Assembly (NCBI GenBank): GCA_900112325.1
Contig: FOLJ01000011.1
Span: forward strand, 62,001-126,000
Direction: 5' to 3'
Length of the DNA: 64,000 bases
DNA from: Micromonospora sediminimaris
GTDB lineage: Bacteria; Actinomycetota; Actinomycetes; Mycobacteriales; Micromonosporaceae
Shown: piece by piece, positions 1 through 7,739 of the stretch
Layout: each line of letters begins with the position of its first letter
Position numbering within the stretch: the first letter of the stretch is position 1
Program-made: the position numbers and the translations under genes
The notes under the pieces: model-generated
The model's input: the letters and a program-made list of their open reading frames with translations, nothing else
The model's database searches: none
Told to the model about the DNA's origin: nothing

Positions 1-12
1 CGCGGCCGGACG

Positions 13-642
13 GTGGCCCGCCCGTTCGGCCTGATCCTCGCCGTCACCACGGTCTTCGCGCTCGGTCGGCTGATCGTGCCCCGCCAGGGCGTACCGCCGC
101 TGCCCGGCCTGCTCGGCTTCGCCCTGCTCACCGCGCTCTGCGCGACAGTTGTCTGGCTGCTGTACCGGTCGCCGGCGCTCGCCGGGCACCTGGTGCGGCA
201 GCGCTCCCGGCTGGTGATCGACCGCTCCGGCATCTCCTGGCGGGAAACCCCACCGCGCCGCCCGGAGGCGAGCGCCTGGCTGCTGACCGCCCGGGTAGCG
301 GCCTTCACCTACAGCCCGCTGATGCTGGTGCCGGCCCTGGTCGCCACCGCCGCGATCCTCGACGGCCAACTGCTCGCCGTGCCCGCCGTGCTGCTCTGGC
401 TGGGGGCCGGCATCGCGACCAGCTATCTGGTGCTGTTCTGCACGGCGTTCCTCCTCCGCGGCCGGAGTTGGGCGGGCACCCTGCTCATCGTGGTCACCGT
501 CGCCGTGCTCGCCGTGGACCTTCCGTTGTGCTGGTGGCTGCTCGGCCTCGACGGCCTGATCCGCGACGGTGCACCCCTGATCGTCGCCGCCATGCTCACC
601 GTCTACGGCATCCGCCGCGCCACCCACCCCACCCCCACCTGA
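13..642 (+). CDS. Polytopic membrane protein of unknown function, possibly 5'-truncated
   Basis: This is a 209-residue hydrophobic protein with about six membrane segments (roughly residues 4-22, 32-51, 88-113, 116-146, 153-180 and 187-200) and a short basic stretch near residues 60-85. I recognise no enzyme motif. The GTG at 13 is the first start in the window, but the frame stays open to base 1, so the true start may lie outside. No gene follows on the same strand for 350 bases. Membrane location is clear from composition; function is unknown. Confidence 0.7.
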   Translation: MARPFGLILAVTTVFALGRLIVPRQGVPPLPGLLGFALLTALCATVVWLLYRSPALAGHLVRQRSRLVIDRSGISWRETPPRRPEASAWLLTARVAAFTYSPLMLVPALVATAAILDGQLLAVPAVLLWLGAGIATSYLVLFCTAFLLRGRSWAGTLLIVVTVAVLAVDLPLCWWLLGLDGLIRDGAPLIVAAMLTVYGIRRATHPTPT

Positions 643-664
643 TCCCTCCCCGCCCCCCGCGCCC

Positions 665-744
665 CAAGATCCGGGCAACTTCAGGGTTACTGCTGCCTCA
701 GCCGGGCCCGAAGCAGCAGCAACAGGGAAGTTGCCCGGATCTTG
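665..744. repeat. Long inverted repeat, GATCCGGGCAACTT family
   Basis: The 18-base arms at 665-682 and 727-744 are perfectly complementary. They begin CAAGATCCGGG and enclose a 44-base loop that has its own TGCTGC/GCAGCA pairing. The element lies 23 bases after the membrane-protein stop and could act as a terminator, but no T-run follows. A degenerate relative lies at 23487-23566. The rest of the 350-base gap between genes holds only a second inverted repeat (787-853) and the ribosome binding site of the next gene. Confidence 0.85.
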
Positions 745-786
745 AACGCGTCAGGCGCGTCAGGCCCTGCCGGCCCGGCCCACCTG

Positions 787-853
787 CTTGCTCTGCTTCA
801 CCTGGCGCACAGGATCCGCGACGATCGCAGTGCGTTGGGTGAAGCAGAGCAAG
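787..853. repeat. Long inverted repeat, TTGCTCTGCTT family
   Basis: Perfect 16-base arms (787-802 and 838-853, CTTGCTCTGCTTCACC and its complement) flank a 35-base loop. The core TTGCTCTGCTT recurs in a longer element at 39199-39328, so this is a dispersed intergenic repeat and not only a local terminator. Confidence 0.85.
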
Positions 854-994
854 CGTGGCCGGTGTGCGGCGGGGCGGGTACGTGGTGGCCACTGCGGCCT
901 CGCCGTGTCCCCGGGTGTGGGGGTGGCGGACGGGTGAGGTCGTCCCACCAGGGCGGTGGGGGTGCGGGTGGTGGGTGATGCGGAAGGAGGGGCC

Positions 995-2137
995 GTGCGG
1001 GACGAGTTCGACGTGGTGGTGGTCGGGGCGGGGCCGGCGGGGGCGGCTGCCGCGTTGGCGGCCCGACGGGCGGGTGCCGAGGTGTTGCTGTTGGACCGGG
1101 CCGAGTTTCCCCGGGACAAGGCCTGCGGTGACGGGATCGCCGCGCACGCGTTGGACGTACTCGCCGAACTGGGCGTGCGTGACGCGGTGGCCGACTTTGC
1201 GCCGGTGCCGGCGCTGCGGCTGGTGGCGCCGGACGGCGGTGCCGTGGCGCGGGCGTTGCCCAGGCCCGCGTACACGGTGCCGCGGCAGGTGTTCGACGCG
1301 CGGCTGGTGGCGGCGGCGGTCCGGGACGGCGTGCCGCTGGGCCGGCGGGCGGTGCGCCGGGTCGAGGTGCGTGCCGACCGGGTGGTGCTGGACGGGGAGA
1401 TCTCCGCCGGGGTGGTGGTGGGCGCCGACGGCGCCGGGTCCATCGTCCGTCATGCGCTCGGTGAGCCGAGCAATCCGGACCGTCACCTGGCGTTGGCCAT
1501 CCGGGGGTACGCGCCCGCGCCGCCCGGCCCACCCGCGCAGCTCATCGTCACCTCGGCGGCCCGTTGGCCGGCGTACGCCTGGTCGTTCCCGATCGGGGAC
1601 GGCCGCGCGAACGTCGGGTACGGGGAGGTCCTGCGGGGCGAGTCGCTGACCCGCGCGCACCTGCTCGACCGACTGGCCGCGCTGTTGCCGGGCACGGATC
1701 CGGGGGCGGTCAGCTCGCTGCGCGCCCATCATCTGCCGCTCTCCACCTTTCGGCCGGTGCCGGGGCGGGGCCGGGTGATGCTCGCCGGCGACGCGTTCTC
1801 GCTGATCAACCCGCTCACCGGCGAAGGGATCTTCTACGCGTTGCGCTCCGGCGCGCTGGCCGGGTACGCCGCGGTCGGGCCACCGGAGCACGCGGCACGA
1901 CGGTACGCGACCGCGCTGCGTCGCCGGCTCGGCACGCACCTTCGGCACAGCTCGACGGCGGCCTGGCTGGCCCGGCGTCGGTGGGTGGTGGACGCGGCGG
2001 TGCGGGCGGCCGGTCGTGACGGACGCGTTTTCGGCAGGGTGACCGAGCTGGGACTGGGCGATGGTCTGCTGGACGGGCGGACGCTCGGCCTGATCGCCCT
2101 CGGCCTGTCGGTGCGGCATCGGCCACCGGCACACTGA
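995..2137 (+). CDS. FAD-dependent oxidoreductase, geranylgeranyl reductase family
   Basis: The product is a predicted flavoprotein that saturates an isoprenoid double bond. It has an N-terminal dinucleotide fold with GAGPAG at residues 11-16, the family signature CGDG at 44-47, and the second FAD motif GDAFSLINPLTGEG near residue 265. Length (380 residues) and motif order fit the ChlP/BchP and mycobacterial MenJ (menaquinone reductase) group. I chose GTG at 995 because AAGGAGG ends four bases upstream; a GTG at 956 is open in frame but its extra 13 residues look non-native. A Z-prenyl diphosphate synthase follows 28 bases later, which supports an isoprenoid role. The exact substrate (menaquinone tail, lipid or carotenoid) cannot be read from sequence. 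Confidence 0.85.
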   Translation: MRDEFDVVVVGAGPAGAAAALAARRAGAEVLLLDRAEFPRDKACGDGIAAHALDVLAELGVRDAVADFAPVPALRLVAPDGGAVARALPRPAYTVPRQVFDARLVAAAVRDGVPLGRRAVRRVEVRADRVVLDGEISAGVVVGADGAGSIVRHALGEPSNPDRHLALAIRGYAPAPPGPPAQLIVTSAARWPAYAWSFPIGDGRANVGYGEVLRGESLTRAHLLDRLAALLPGTDPGAVSSLRAHHLPLSTFRPVPGRGRVMLAGDAFSLINPLTGEGIFYALRSGALAGYAAVGPPEHAARRYATALRRRLGTHLRHSSTAAWLARRRWVVDAAVRAAGRDGRVFGRVTELGLGDGLLDGRTLGLIALGLSVRHRPPAH

Positions 2138-2154
2138 TCCGTACGGCGGCTCGC

Positions 2155-2160
2155 TACCCT
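2155..2160 (+). promoter_or_regulatory. -10 box for a near-leaderless start of the Z-prenyl synthase gene
   Basis: TACCCT ends five bases before GTG 2166 and eight before ATG 2169. No Shine-Dalgarno sequence is present, so translation of a leaderless or very short-leader transcript is likely. Confidence 0.45.
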
Positions 2161-2165
2161 GCTAG

Positions 2166-2939
2166 GTGATGAGTCTGCGGAAACTTCTCTACTCCGTTTA
2201 CGAGCGGCGGCTCACGGCCAAGCTCGCGGGTCGGCCGGTGCCCCGCCACGTGGGCGTGATGTGTGACGGCAACCGCAGATGGGCCCGGGAGATGGGCTTC
2301 GTCGATCCGAACGACGGGCACCGGATGGGTGCCGAGCGGATAAAGGAGCTGCTGCGTTGGTGTGACGCCGCAGGCGTGGGGCACGTGACCCTGTGGCTGC
2401 TCTCCACCGACAATCTCTCACGCCCGGCGGCGGAGCTGGATCCACTGCTCCAGATCATCGAGGACCTCACCACCGAGCTGGCCGAGGAGGGTAATCCCTG
2501 GCGGCTGCGGATGGTCGGCGCGCTCGACGTGCTGCCGACGCGCCTGGCGACGGCGCTCAAGGCCGCCGAGGAGCGGACCCGGGAACGCGCCGGCAGCGCC
2601 CAGGTCAACATCGCTGTCGGGTACGGCGGGCGGCGGGAGATCGCCGACGCGGTGCGCTCCCTGCTGTTGGAGCACGCGGCGAACGGCGGCACGCTTGAGG
2701 AGCTCGCCGGGTCGCTCGACGTGGACGACATCTCCGAGCACCTGTACACCCGGGGCCTGCCGGATCCGGATCTGATCATCCGGACCAGCGGCGAGCAGCG
2801 CCTCTCCGGCTTCATGCTCTGGCAGTCGGCGCACTCGGAGTTCTACTTCTGCGAGTTGAACTGGCCCGATTTCCGCCGCGTCGACTTCCTCCGCGCACTG
2901 CGTTCGTACGCCACCCGTCAGCGTCGCTACGGGGTTTGA
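2166..2939 (+). CDS. uppS: Cis-prenyltransferase, Rv1086-type (2Z,6E)-farnesyl diphosphate synthase
   Basis: The product condenses isopentenyl diphosphate with an allylic diphosphate in cis. It carries the family signatures GVMCDGNRRWAR (catalytic Asp and first diphosphate site, about residue 30), LSTDNL, VGYGGRREI, and near the C-terminus DLIIRTSGEQRLSGFMLWQ, where Arg and Ser bind diphosphate. The CDGNRRWAR variant and 257-residue length match M. tuberculosis Rv1086, which makes short-chain Z-farnesyl diphosphate for decaprenyl phosphate synthesis, better than full-length UppS. GTG 2166 and ATG 2169 are equally possible starts. It is convergent with otsB across a 21-base gap. Confidence 0.92.
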   Translation: MMSLRKLLYSVYERRLTAKLAGRPVPRHVGVMCDGNRRWAREMGFVDPNDGHRMGAERIKELLRWCDAAGVGHVTLWLLSTDNLSRPAAELDPLLQIIEDLTTELAEEGNPWRLRMVGALDVLPTRLATALKAAEERTRERAGSAQVNIAVGYGGRREIADAVRSLLLEHAANGGTLEELAGSLDVDDISEHLYTRGLPDPDLIIRTSGEQRLSGFMLWQSAHSEFYFCELNWPDFRRVDFLRALRSYATRQRRYGV

Positions 2940-2960
2940 AAGCCGGAGCGAACCGACCGC

Positions 2961-3785
2961 TCAGGCGAGACGGTGGGTGGCCTCGGTGAGGAAGTCGCCC
3001 AGGGCGGCGGGGGAGTCGATGGTGAGGTCGGCGGCCTCGGCGACCTCGTCGCCGGTCTCCGGGTTGGCGACGGCGACGCAGACACCGAGGAAATCCGGGT
3101 CGCCGGCGGCCCGGGCCCGGAGCGCGGCGAAGGCCTTGATGTCGGAGACGTCGTCGCCGAAGTACCAGGCCCCGCGTACCCCCTGCACCAGTTCGTCGAT
3201 CACCATGCCCTTGTCCCGGTCGACCGGCGGCTTGATCTCCAGGACCATCCGCCCGACCTGTACCCGCAGGCCGAGGTGCTCGGCCTGATCCCGGCCCCAC
3301 TGCTCGACGGTGGCGGCGAGTTGCGGTGCGGTACGCCAGTGCAGGGCCACCGACAGCCGCTTGTACTCCACGAGGGTGCCGGGTGGCAGTTCGGCGCGGC
3401 CACGTTCGGCGAGTTCGGCCATGGTGGGCACCCACGGCAGCGCGGCCGGCTCGGTGACCGTGGCGCCGCCGGAGTGGCTGTGTTCCAGGCCGTAGAGGCC
3501 GTACAGGTCGACCCCGGTGAGCCCGCCGAAATGTTCGCGCAGGAACTCCACCGGCCGGGCCGAGACGATCGCGATGCGCCGCACGATCGGGGCCAGTGTC
3601 TCGATGGCGGCCAGCACCTTCGGCGCGGGCTGTACCTGTGTCGGATCGTCGGCGACCGGCGCGAGGGTGCCGTCGAAGTCGAAGAAGAGGACGGTCTCGG
3701 CCGCCCGGTCGGCGGTTGCCCGCCAGGCCTGGTCGGCGTTCAGCGGGGTCTTCGGCTGCTGGTTGCCCAGATTCAACGGCGGCAC
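2961..3785 (-). CDS. otsB: Trehalose-6-phosphate phosphatase
   Basis: The product removes phosphate from trehalose 6-phosphate in the OtsA/OtsB pathway. It is a HAD phosphatase: DFDGT (nucleophile Asp36, acid Asp38), an SARP motif around residue 80, a conserved Lys in the cap region, and GDDVSD for Mg2+ near the C-terminus. I place the start at GTG 3785 because a -10 box TACGCT (3793-3798) ends seven bases before it. An ATG at 3818 would add 11 residues but would lie upstream of that predicted transcription start. No otsA is nearby. Confidence 0.9.
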   Translation of the reverse strand: MPPLNLGNQQPKTPLNADQAWRATADRAAETVLFFDFDGTLAPVADDPTQVQPAPKVLAAIETLAPIVRRIAIVSARPVEFLREHFGGLTGVDLYGLYGLEHSHSGGATVTEPAALPWVPTMAELAERGRAELPPGTLVEYKRLSVALHWRTAPQLAATVEQWGRDQAEHLGLRVQVGRMVLEIKPPVDRDKGMVIDELVQGVRGAWYFGDDVSDIKAFAALRARAAGDPDFLGVCVAVANPETGDEVAEAADLTIDSPAALGDFLTEATHRLA

Positions 3786-3792
3786 GCGCGAC

Positions 3793-3798
3793 AGCGTA
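3793..3798 (-). promoter_or_regulatory. -10 box for leaderless otsB
   Basis: TACGCT on the minus strand sits seven bases upstream of GTG 3785, and no ribosome binding site is present. Confidence 0.55.
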
Positions 3799-3864
3799 CC
3801 CCGGGTTCGACCGGTCATTCCTGACGTGAATCCGGTGTGGGCGACAGGTGTGATTCAGCGTGAT

Positions 3865-4218
3865 TCAGCGTTCGGCGGCCCCACGTCCCCGGCGTCCGAA
3901 CGGCACCACCGCCGCCTCCTGACCGTGGCTCAGCAGGTAGCCCTCCACGAAGCCGGAGTTCCGGTCGCCGGTGTTCGCCTCGATCTCCCGCAGCCGCTCC
4001 ACCAGGAACTCGGTGAGCGCGGTGAGCCGGTCGTTGAGCCGGTCGTGCAGTTCGGCGACGACGGCCAGGACGATCGCGGTGCCCGCGGTGGCGAGCGCGA
4101 AGAGGTTGACGAGCAGCGGAAGCTGCCCGCCGTTCAGGGTCAGGGTCACTGCGTTGCCGGTGATGCACAGCGTCACCGAGACCGTCGCGACCACGACAGC
4201 CAACCATTTCAGGGTCAT
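3865..4218 (-). CDS. Small two-span membrane protein next to an XRE regulator
   Basis: This is a 117-residue protein with membrane segments at about residues 5-25 and 35-55, then an amphipathic helix (about 56-82, rich in Leu, Arg and Glu) and a basic tail ending RRGRGAAER. The start is ATG 4218, with AAGGGG seven bases upstream. I do not recognise the family. It lies 160 bases downstream of the XRE regulator on the same strand, so the two may be co-transcribed. Topology predicts a membrane anchor with a cytoplasmic coiled segment. Confidence 0.65.
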   Translation of the reverse strand: MTLKWLAVVVATVSVTLCITGNAVTLTLNGGQLPLLVNLFALATAGTAIVLAVVAELHDRLNDRLTALTEFLVERLREIEANTGDRNSGFVEGYLLSHGQEAAVVPFGRRGRGAAER

Positions 4219-4378
4219 GGAGAGACCCCTTTCTGTCCCGCAGGGCTGGGTTCGGCCTTGTCCCGTCCCCCCGCCGACGACGAGCCCAAGCAGTACAAAC
4301 ACGGACGCTAGCGCGCCCGATCCCGCCCCGTAGCGAAACGAATGAGGCTGACCTGGCGTTCTTTCGCCATCTGAGGAA

Positions 4379-4819
4379 CTAGCTGGCGGCGTCGCCTCGT
4401 TTTCGGACATTGAGCGGCAACGTCGGGCGATATGCGAGGTAACGAATGGTTTCTCGGATGTGGAACTTCTCCGCGTCCGAGACGTCGGGGTCGACCAGGC
4501 GGCGCAGCAGGGCCTCGACGTCGGGGTCCATCGGTGGTGGTGCCGGTGCGGTTCGGCGGGAGGCGGTCCGGTCCCAGCCCAGCGCCGCGAAGGCCACCGC
4601 CGGGTCCAGCCCGAGGCCCTCGCAGAAGGCCACCACCCGCTCGGCTTCCGGGTCGCTGGCCCAGTCGCCACGTACCCATCGGTTGATGGTCTGCCGGGAG
4701 ACGCCGGTACGCCGGGAGACCTCGGTGCCGCTCCACGCACGGGTCGCCCGGGCCTCGTCGAGGGCGCGCCGGACGAAGGTGGCGAAGGCGATCTTCCGCG
4801 CGTTGGCCGTCTCGGTCAC
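4379..4819 (-). CDS. XRE/Cro-type helix-turn-helix regulator
   Basis: This is a 146-residue DNA-binding protein. A helix-turn-helix spans about residues 32-51 (TEVSRRTGVSRQTINRWVRG), followed by an acidic, Pro-containing middle and a C-terminal region (MDPDVEALLRRLVDPD...) with no recognised domain. GTG 4819 is chosen because TACGGT (4826-4831) lies six bases upstream; the frame is open to 5005, but that extension would cross the predicted promoter and operator. Palindromes of the form GTCAC-n-GTGAC lie on the promoter and 50 bases upstream, suggesting autoregulation. It is divergent from the 5084-5885 gene pair. Confidence 0.8.
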   Translation of the reverse strand: MTETANARKIAFATFVRRALDEARATRAWSGTEVSRRTGVSRQTINRWVRGDWASDPEAERVVAFCEGLGLDPAVAFAALGWDRTASRRTAPAPPPMDPDVEALLRRLVDPDVSDAEKFHIRETIRYLAYRPTLPLNVRKRGDAAS

Positions 4820-4831
4820 CTCGTGACCGTA
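4813..4831 (-). promoter_or_regulatory. Leaderless promoter of the XRE gene with overlapping palindromic operator
   Basis: TACGGT (minus strand, 4826-4831) is six bases upstream of GTG 4819. CGGTCAC-CTC-GTGACCG (4813-4829) is a perfect seven-base-arm palindrome covering both the start codon and most of the -10 box. Binding there would block transcription. Confidence 0.5.
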
Positions 4832-4870
4832 CGACCGTTGAGTCTGGGTGACGGTGCCTGCCACGCGTCT

Positions 4871-4886
4871 GTCACGCTTGCGTGAC
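4871..4886. promoter_or_regulatory. Palindrome GTCACGC-TT-GCGTGAC, likely operator
   Basis: This is a perfect inverted repeat with seven-base arms and a two-base centre, about 50 bases upstream of the XRE start. It shares the GTCAC/GTGAC half-sites with the palindrome at 4813-4829. Confidence 0.5.
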
Positions 4887-4993
4887 GGCTTTGGCGTGCG
4901 GCCGGAAGGGGGTCCGGCACTCTTTCTGAGGGGTGTCACCTGGGCAGGATAGATGTACGTAGGTGTGGAGGCAAACGAACGAAAAGCTGATAC

Positions 4994-5038
4994 TGTCACG
5001 TTCATGGGACAACCTACGGTGTGTCACGTGCATGAGAC
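4994..5038. promoter_or_regulatory. Direct repeat TGTCACGT(T/G)CATG(G/A)GAC in the divergent control region
   Basis: Two 17-base copies (4994-5010 and 5022-5038) match at 15 positions, with a 28-base start-to-start spacing of about 2.7 helical turns. Each contains the GTCAC half-site. They lie 46-90 bases upstream of the rightward gene, consistent with control of both directions by one regulator. Confidence 0.45.
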
Positions 5039-5083
5039 GATCAGTGCTCACCTGCGTCACGCGCCCGGTGCGAGGTGGACGCG

Positions 5084-5428
5084 GTGACCGAACTCGCAAC
5101 CCGTGCTCAGGCGTTCAGCCTGGTGGCCGAGGGGGTCGCCGCCGGGCTGAGCGCGCCGTGGCGCCTCTACCTCGCCCGCGGCTGCCGCTACCTGTCGCTC
5201 AGCGTCGGCGACCGGGCCGAGTGGAACGCCTGGCGGACCCATCTCGGCTGCCCGGAACTGAGTGTCCGGGTCTACGACGCCGGCGGCGAGATCCGCCGCT
5301 CCTCCATGGCCGAGGTGGTCATGGACGGCTGCCGGATCAGTGTGGAACTGGTGGAGGAGATCGGCACCGACGACCTCGACCGGCTGCTGGTCGCCGACCC
5401 CACCACTGTCGAACCGGAGGAACGATGA
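5084..5428 (+). CDS. Unknown 114-residue protein, first gene of an XRE-linked pair
   Basis: This is a soluble acidic protein with a conserved-looking core: LYLARGCRYLSLSVGDRAEWNAW, then VYDAGGEIRR and ELVEEIGTDDLDRLL. I recognise no family. GTG 5084 has GAGG eight bases upstream; GTG 5075 is an in-frame alternative adding three residues. The stop codon (5426-5428) overlaps an ATG at 5425 that opens an 11-codon frame ending just at the ATG of the next gene, so translation may be coupled through it. Divergence from the XRE gene suggests this is its regulated target. Confidence 0.6.
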   Translation: MTELATRAQAFSLVAEGVAAGLSAPWRLYLARGCRYLSLSVGDRAEWNAWRTHLGCPELSVRVYDAGGEIRRSSMAEVVMDGCRISVELVEEIGTDDLDRLLVADPTTVEPEER

Positions 5429-5456
5429 GGGCCGCGCGGCACACCGGAGCCGCCGG

Positions 5457-5885
5457 ATGAGCCCATTCCTGGCGATATTTCTGGTGCTCATACTCGCCGC
5501 CACGAGCTACGCGGCAGGGCGGCTGCACGGGCAGCTCAGTTACCGGATCGGTTACCGCTTCGGCTACCGGCAGGGCTACTTCGACGGGGACCGTGGGGCG
5601 TGGAACCGACGTCGTCGGGAGGCTCAGGCGGCCATCGCTTCCGCCCTCGCCGTCACGTCACCCTCGTCGTCTCCCGCTCGGGTCTCGGCAACCGTGAACC
5701 CACTGCCGCCACGTGGCGCGTGCGCACCCCCTCCGGCACTGCGCGCCGAGGGGCCACCGGGGGAGATCGAGAAGGCCGCCACGGCTCGCCCGGGCACCAC
5801 GTACACCGGGTCGTCCTTCGCGGAGCCGGCCGCCTCGGTCACCGGGCGGCACCCGACCGGCACCCTCGTCCGACGGACCGGCTGA
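5457..5885 (+). CDS. Unknown single-span membrane protein with Gly-Tyr-Arg repeats
   Basis: This is a 142-residue protein with an N-terminal membrane segment (about residues 4-24), followed by a repetitive stretch with GY every four to six residues (YRIGYRFGYRQGYFDGDRG, about 31-49). The rest is Pro-, Ala- and Ser-rich and probably disordered. ATG 5457 overlaps the stop of an 11-codon frame that itself overlaps the preceding gene. No family is recognised. It ends before a strong hairpin at 5982-6022. The last 90 residues look like low-complexity GC-rich sequence, so the true stop is only moderately certain. Confidence 0.55.
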   Translation: MSPFLAIFLVLILAATSYAAGRLHGQLSYRIGYRFGYRQGYFDGDRGAWNRRRREAQAAIASALAVTSPSSSPARVSATVNPLPPRGACAPPPALRAEGPPGEIEKAATARPGTTYTGSSFAEPAASVTGRHPTGTLVRRTG

Positions 5886-5981
5886 ACCGGTCGACGGGCT
5901 CCGGGCCCGTCCACAGGCGCGGTGCGTACCCCTCGTGGGGTGGCGCCGCCGGGGCCACGTCAGACCGGTGGCGGTGGTCCC

Positions 5982-6022
5982 ACCGGCCGGGATGCGCGCA
6001 GGGGGCATGCATCCCGGCCGGT
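5982..6022 (+). terminator. Strong hairpin after the XRE-linked operon
   Basis: The 14-base arms ACCGGCCGGGATGC (5982-5995) and their exact complement (6009-6022) enclose a 13-base loop. No T-run follows, which is common in high-GC actinomycetes. Confidence 0.6.
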
Positions 6023-6113
6023 TCATGTTCTGGGCCCTGGCGGCTAGCTGACCTCGTGCCCCCTGCCAGCGGCCGTTCATGAACGACCTCTAGCCGGGAC
6101 GGGTGCGGGGAGC

Positions 6114-6119
6114 TAGCGT
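6114..6119 (+). promoter_or_regulatory. -10 box for leaderless phoH-family gene
   Basis: TAGCGT is followed by exactly six bases and then ATG 6126, the same geometry as many other genes in the window. Confidence 0.5.
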
Positions 6120-6125
6120 CTAGGC

Positions 6126-7682
6126 ATGGCGCGGGGTTGTCCCGAGCCAGCCGGCCCGCCCGGCCTGCGACCTCGCGCACGGGGCCCGCATCCGACCCCG
6201 TGTCAGCCGGGCATCCGGAGGAGGCGGACCGCGGGTGGCCGGGTGCCCATCCGCCGGAGCAGGCCTGTGACGACTCGCCGTACGACCGCCGGTGCCGACC
6301 AGGGCCCGGCCGCGACTACCACGACCCGCCGCAGCACCCGGAGCCGCCGTACGGCGGCCGCCGGTCCGGCCGACCCCAGGGAGCCCCGACCAGCGGGCCA
6401 GTCCTTCGTTCTGGACACCTCGGTACTGCTCAGCGACCCGGCGGCGTTCCACCGCTTCGCCGAGCACGAGGTGGTGCTTCCGCTGGTGGTGATCTCCGAG
6501 CTGGAGGGCAAGCGGCAACACCCGGAACTGGGCTGGTTCGCCCGCCAGTCGCTGCGCATGCTGGACGAGCTGCGGGTACGCCACGGTCGGCTCGACCGGC
6601 CGGTACCCGCCAACGATGTCGGCGGCACGCTGCGCGTGGAGCTGAACCACACCGATGACGGGGTGCTGCCGCCGGGCTTCCGCAACGAGTCCAACGACGC
6701 TCGGATCCTCTCCGTCGCGCTGAACCTCGCCGCCGAAGGGCGGGAGGTGACCCTGGTCAGCAAGGACATGCCGTTGCGGGTCAAGGCCGCCTCCGTGGGG
6801 CTGCGCGCCGACGAGTACCGGCACGGCCAGGCCAGCGACCCGACCTGGACCGGGATGGCCGAGCTGGATCTCGCCGAGGACGAGATCGCCCGGCTCTACG
6901 CGGGAGAGGTCATCGACGTGGACGCGGCGGCCGGCCTGCCCTGCCACACCGGACTGGTGCTGCACTCGTCCCGTGGCTCGGCGCTCGGCCGGGTGCTGCC
7001 GGACAAGACCGTGCGGCTGGTCCGGGGCGACCGGGAGGCGTTCGGCGTGCACGGGCGCTCGGCCGAGCAACGGGTCGCGCTGGATCTCCTGCTCGACGAG
7101 TCGATCGGCATCGTCTCGCTCGGCGGTCGGGCCGGCACCGGCAAGTCCGCCCTGGCGCTGTGTGCGGGGCTGGAGGCGGTGATGGAGCGTCGCCGGCACA
7201 AGAAGGTGATCGTCTTCCGCCCGCTGTACGCCGTCGGCGGGCAGGAGCTGGGCTATCTACCCGGTTCGGAGTCGGAGAAGATGTCGCCCTGGGCGCAGGC
7301 GGTCTTCGACACCCTCGGCGCGGTGGTGCACGAGAACGTGCTGGAGGAGGTCACCTCGCGCGGTCTGCTCGAGGTGCTGCCGCTGACCCACATCCGGGGC
7401 CGCAGTCTGCACGACGCCTTCGTCATCGTCGACGAGGCGCAGTCGTTGGAGCGCGGCGTGCTGCTGACCGTGCTCTCCCGGATCGGCCAGGGCTCCCGGG
7501 TGGTACTCACCCACGACGTCGCTCAGCGGGACAATCTGCGGGTCGGGCGGCACGACGGGGTCACCGCGGTGATCGAGGCGTTGAAGGGCCATCAGCTTTT
7601 CGCACACGTGACGCTCAGCCGCTCGGAGCGGTCGCCGATCGCCGCGATGGTGACGGACCTGTTGGAGGACGTCCCGACCTGA
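6126..7682 (+). CDS. PIN-PhoH family ATPase (PhoH2-like)
   Basis: This 518-residue fusion has a basic, low-complexity N-terminus (about 1-90), a PIN ribonuclease-like domain (about 95-235, beginning FVLDTSVLLSD with a catalytic-type Asp), and a PhoH ATPase domain with Walker A GRAGTGKS (about 336-343) and Walker B VIVDEAQ (about 433). PhoH2 proteins in mycobacteria act as RNA helicase/ribonucleases, so a role in RNA unwinding and decay is inferred. ATG 6126 is supported by TAGCGT six bases upstream; GTG 6267 with a GGAG eight bases upstream would remove 47 unusual residues and is a real alternative. Confidence 0.9.
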   Translation: MARGCPEPAGPPGLRPRARGPHPTPCQPGIRRRRTAGGRVPIRRSRPVTTRRTTAGADQGPAATTTTRRSTRSRRTAAAGPADPREPRPAGQSFVLDTSVLLSDPAAFHRFAEHEVVLPLVVISELEGKRQHPELGWFARQSLRMLDELRVRHGRLDRPVPANDVGGTLRVELNHTDDGVLPPGFRNESNDARILSVALNLAAEGREVTLVSKDMPLRVKAASVGLRADEYRHGQASDPTWTGMAELDLAEDEIARLYAGEVIDVDAAAGLPCHTGLVLHSSRGSALGRVLPDKTVRLVRGDREAFGVHGRSAEQRVALDLLLDESIGIVSLGGRAGTGKSALALCAGLEAVMERRRHKKVIVFRPLYAVGGQELGYLPGSESEKMSPWAQAVFDTLGAVVHENVLEEVTSRGLLEVLPLTHIRGRSLHDAFVIVDEAQSLERGVLLTVLSRIGQGSRVVLTHDVAQRDNLRVGRHDGVTAVIEALKGHQLFAHVTLSRSERSPIAAMVTDLLEDVPT

Positions 7683-7704
7683 CGACCGTTTTAAGTGCTT
7701 TGCG

Positions 7705-7733
7705 TTGATTTTTTGCGTGACGCACGTCACAAT
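7705..7733 (+). promoter_or_regulatory. Promoter with embedded Crp-like palindrome before the transglycosylase gene
   Basis: TTGATT (7705-7710), a 17-base spacer and CACAAT (7728-7733) make a good sigma-70-type promoter in an unusually AT-rich patch. GTGACG-CA-CGTCAC (7717-7730) lies in the spacer and fits the Streptomyces Crp consensus GTG-N6-GNCAC. Its position between the -35 and -10 suggests repression if it is bound. Confidence 0.5.
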
Positions 7734-7739
7734 TGGGGT

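Noticed and set aside
698..2134. 478-codon minus-strand frame opposite the oxidoreductase
   Set aside because: Arg/Pro/His-rich shadow without motifs; it crosses two inverted repeats.
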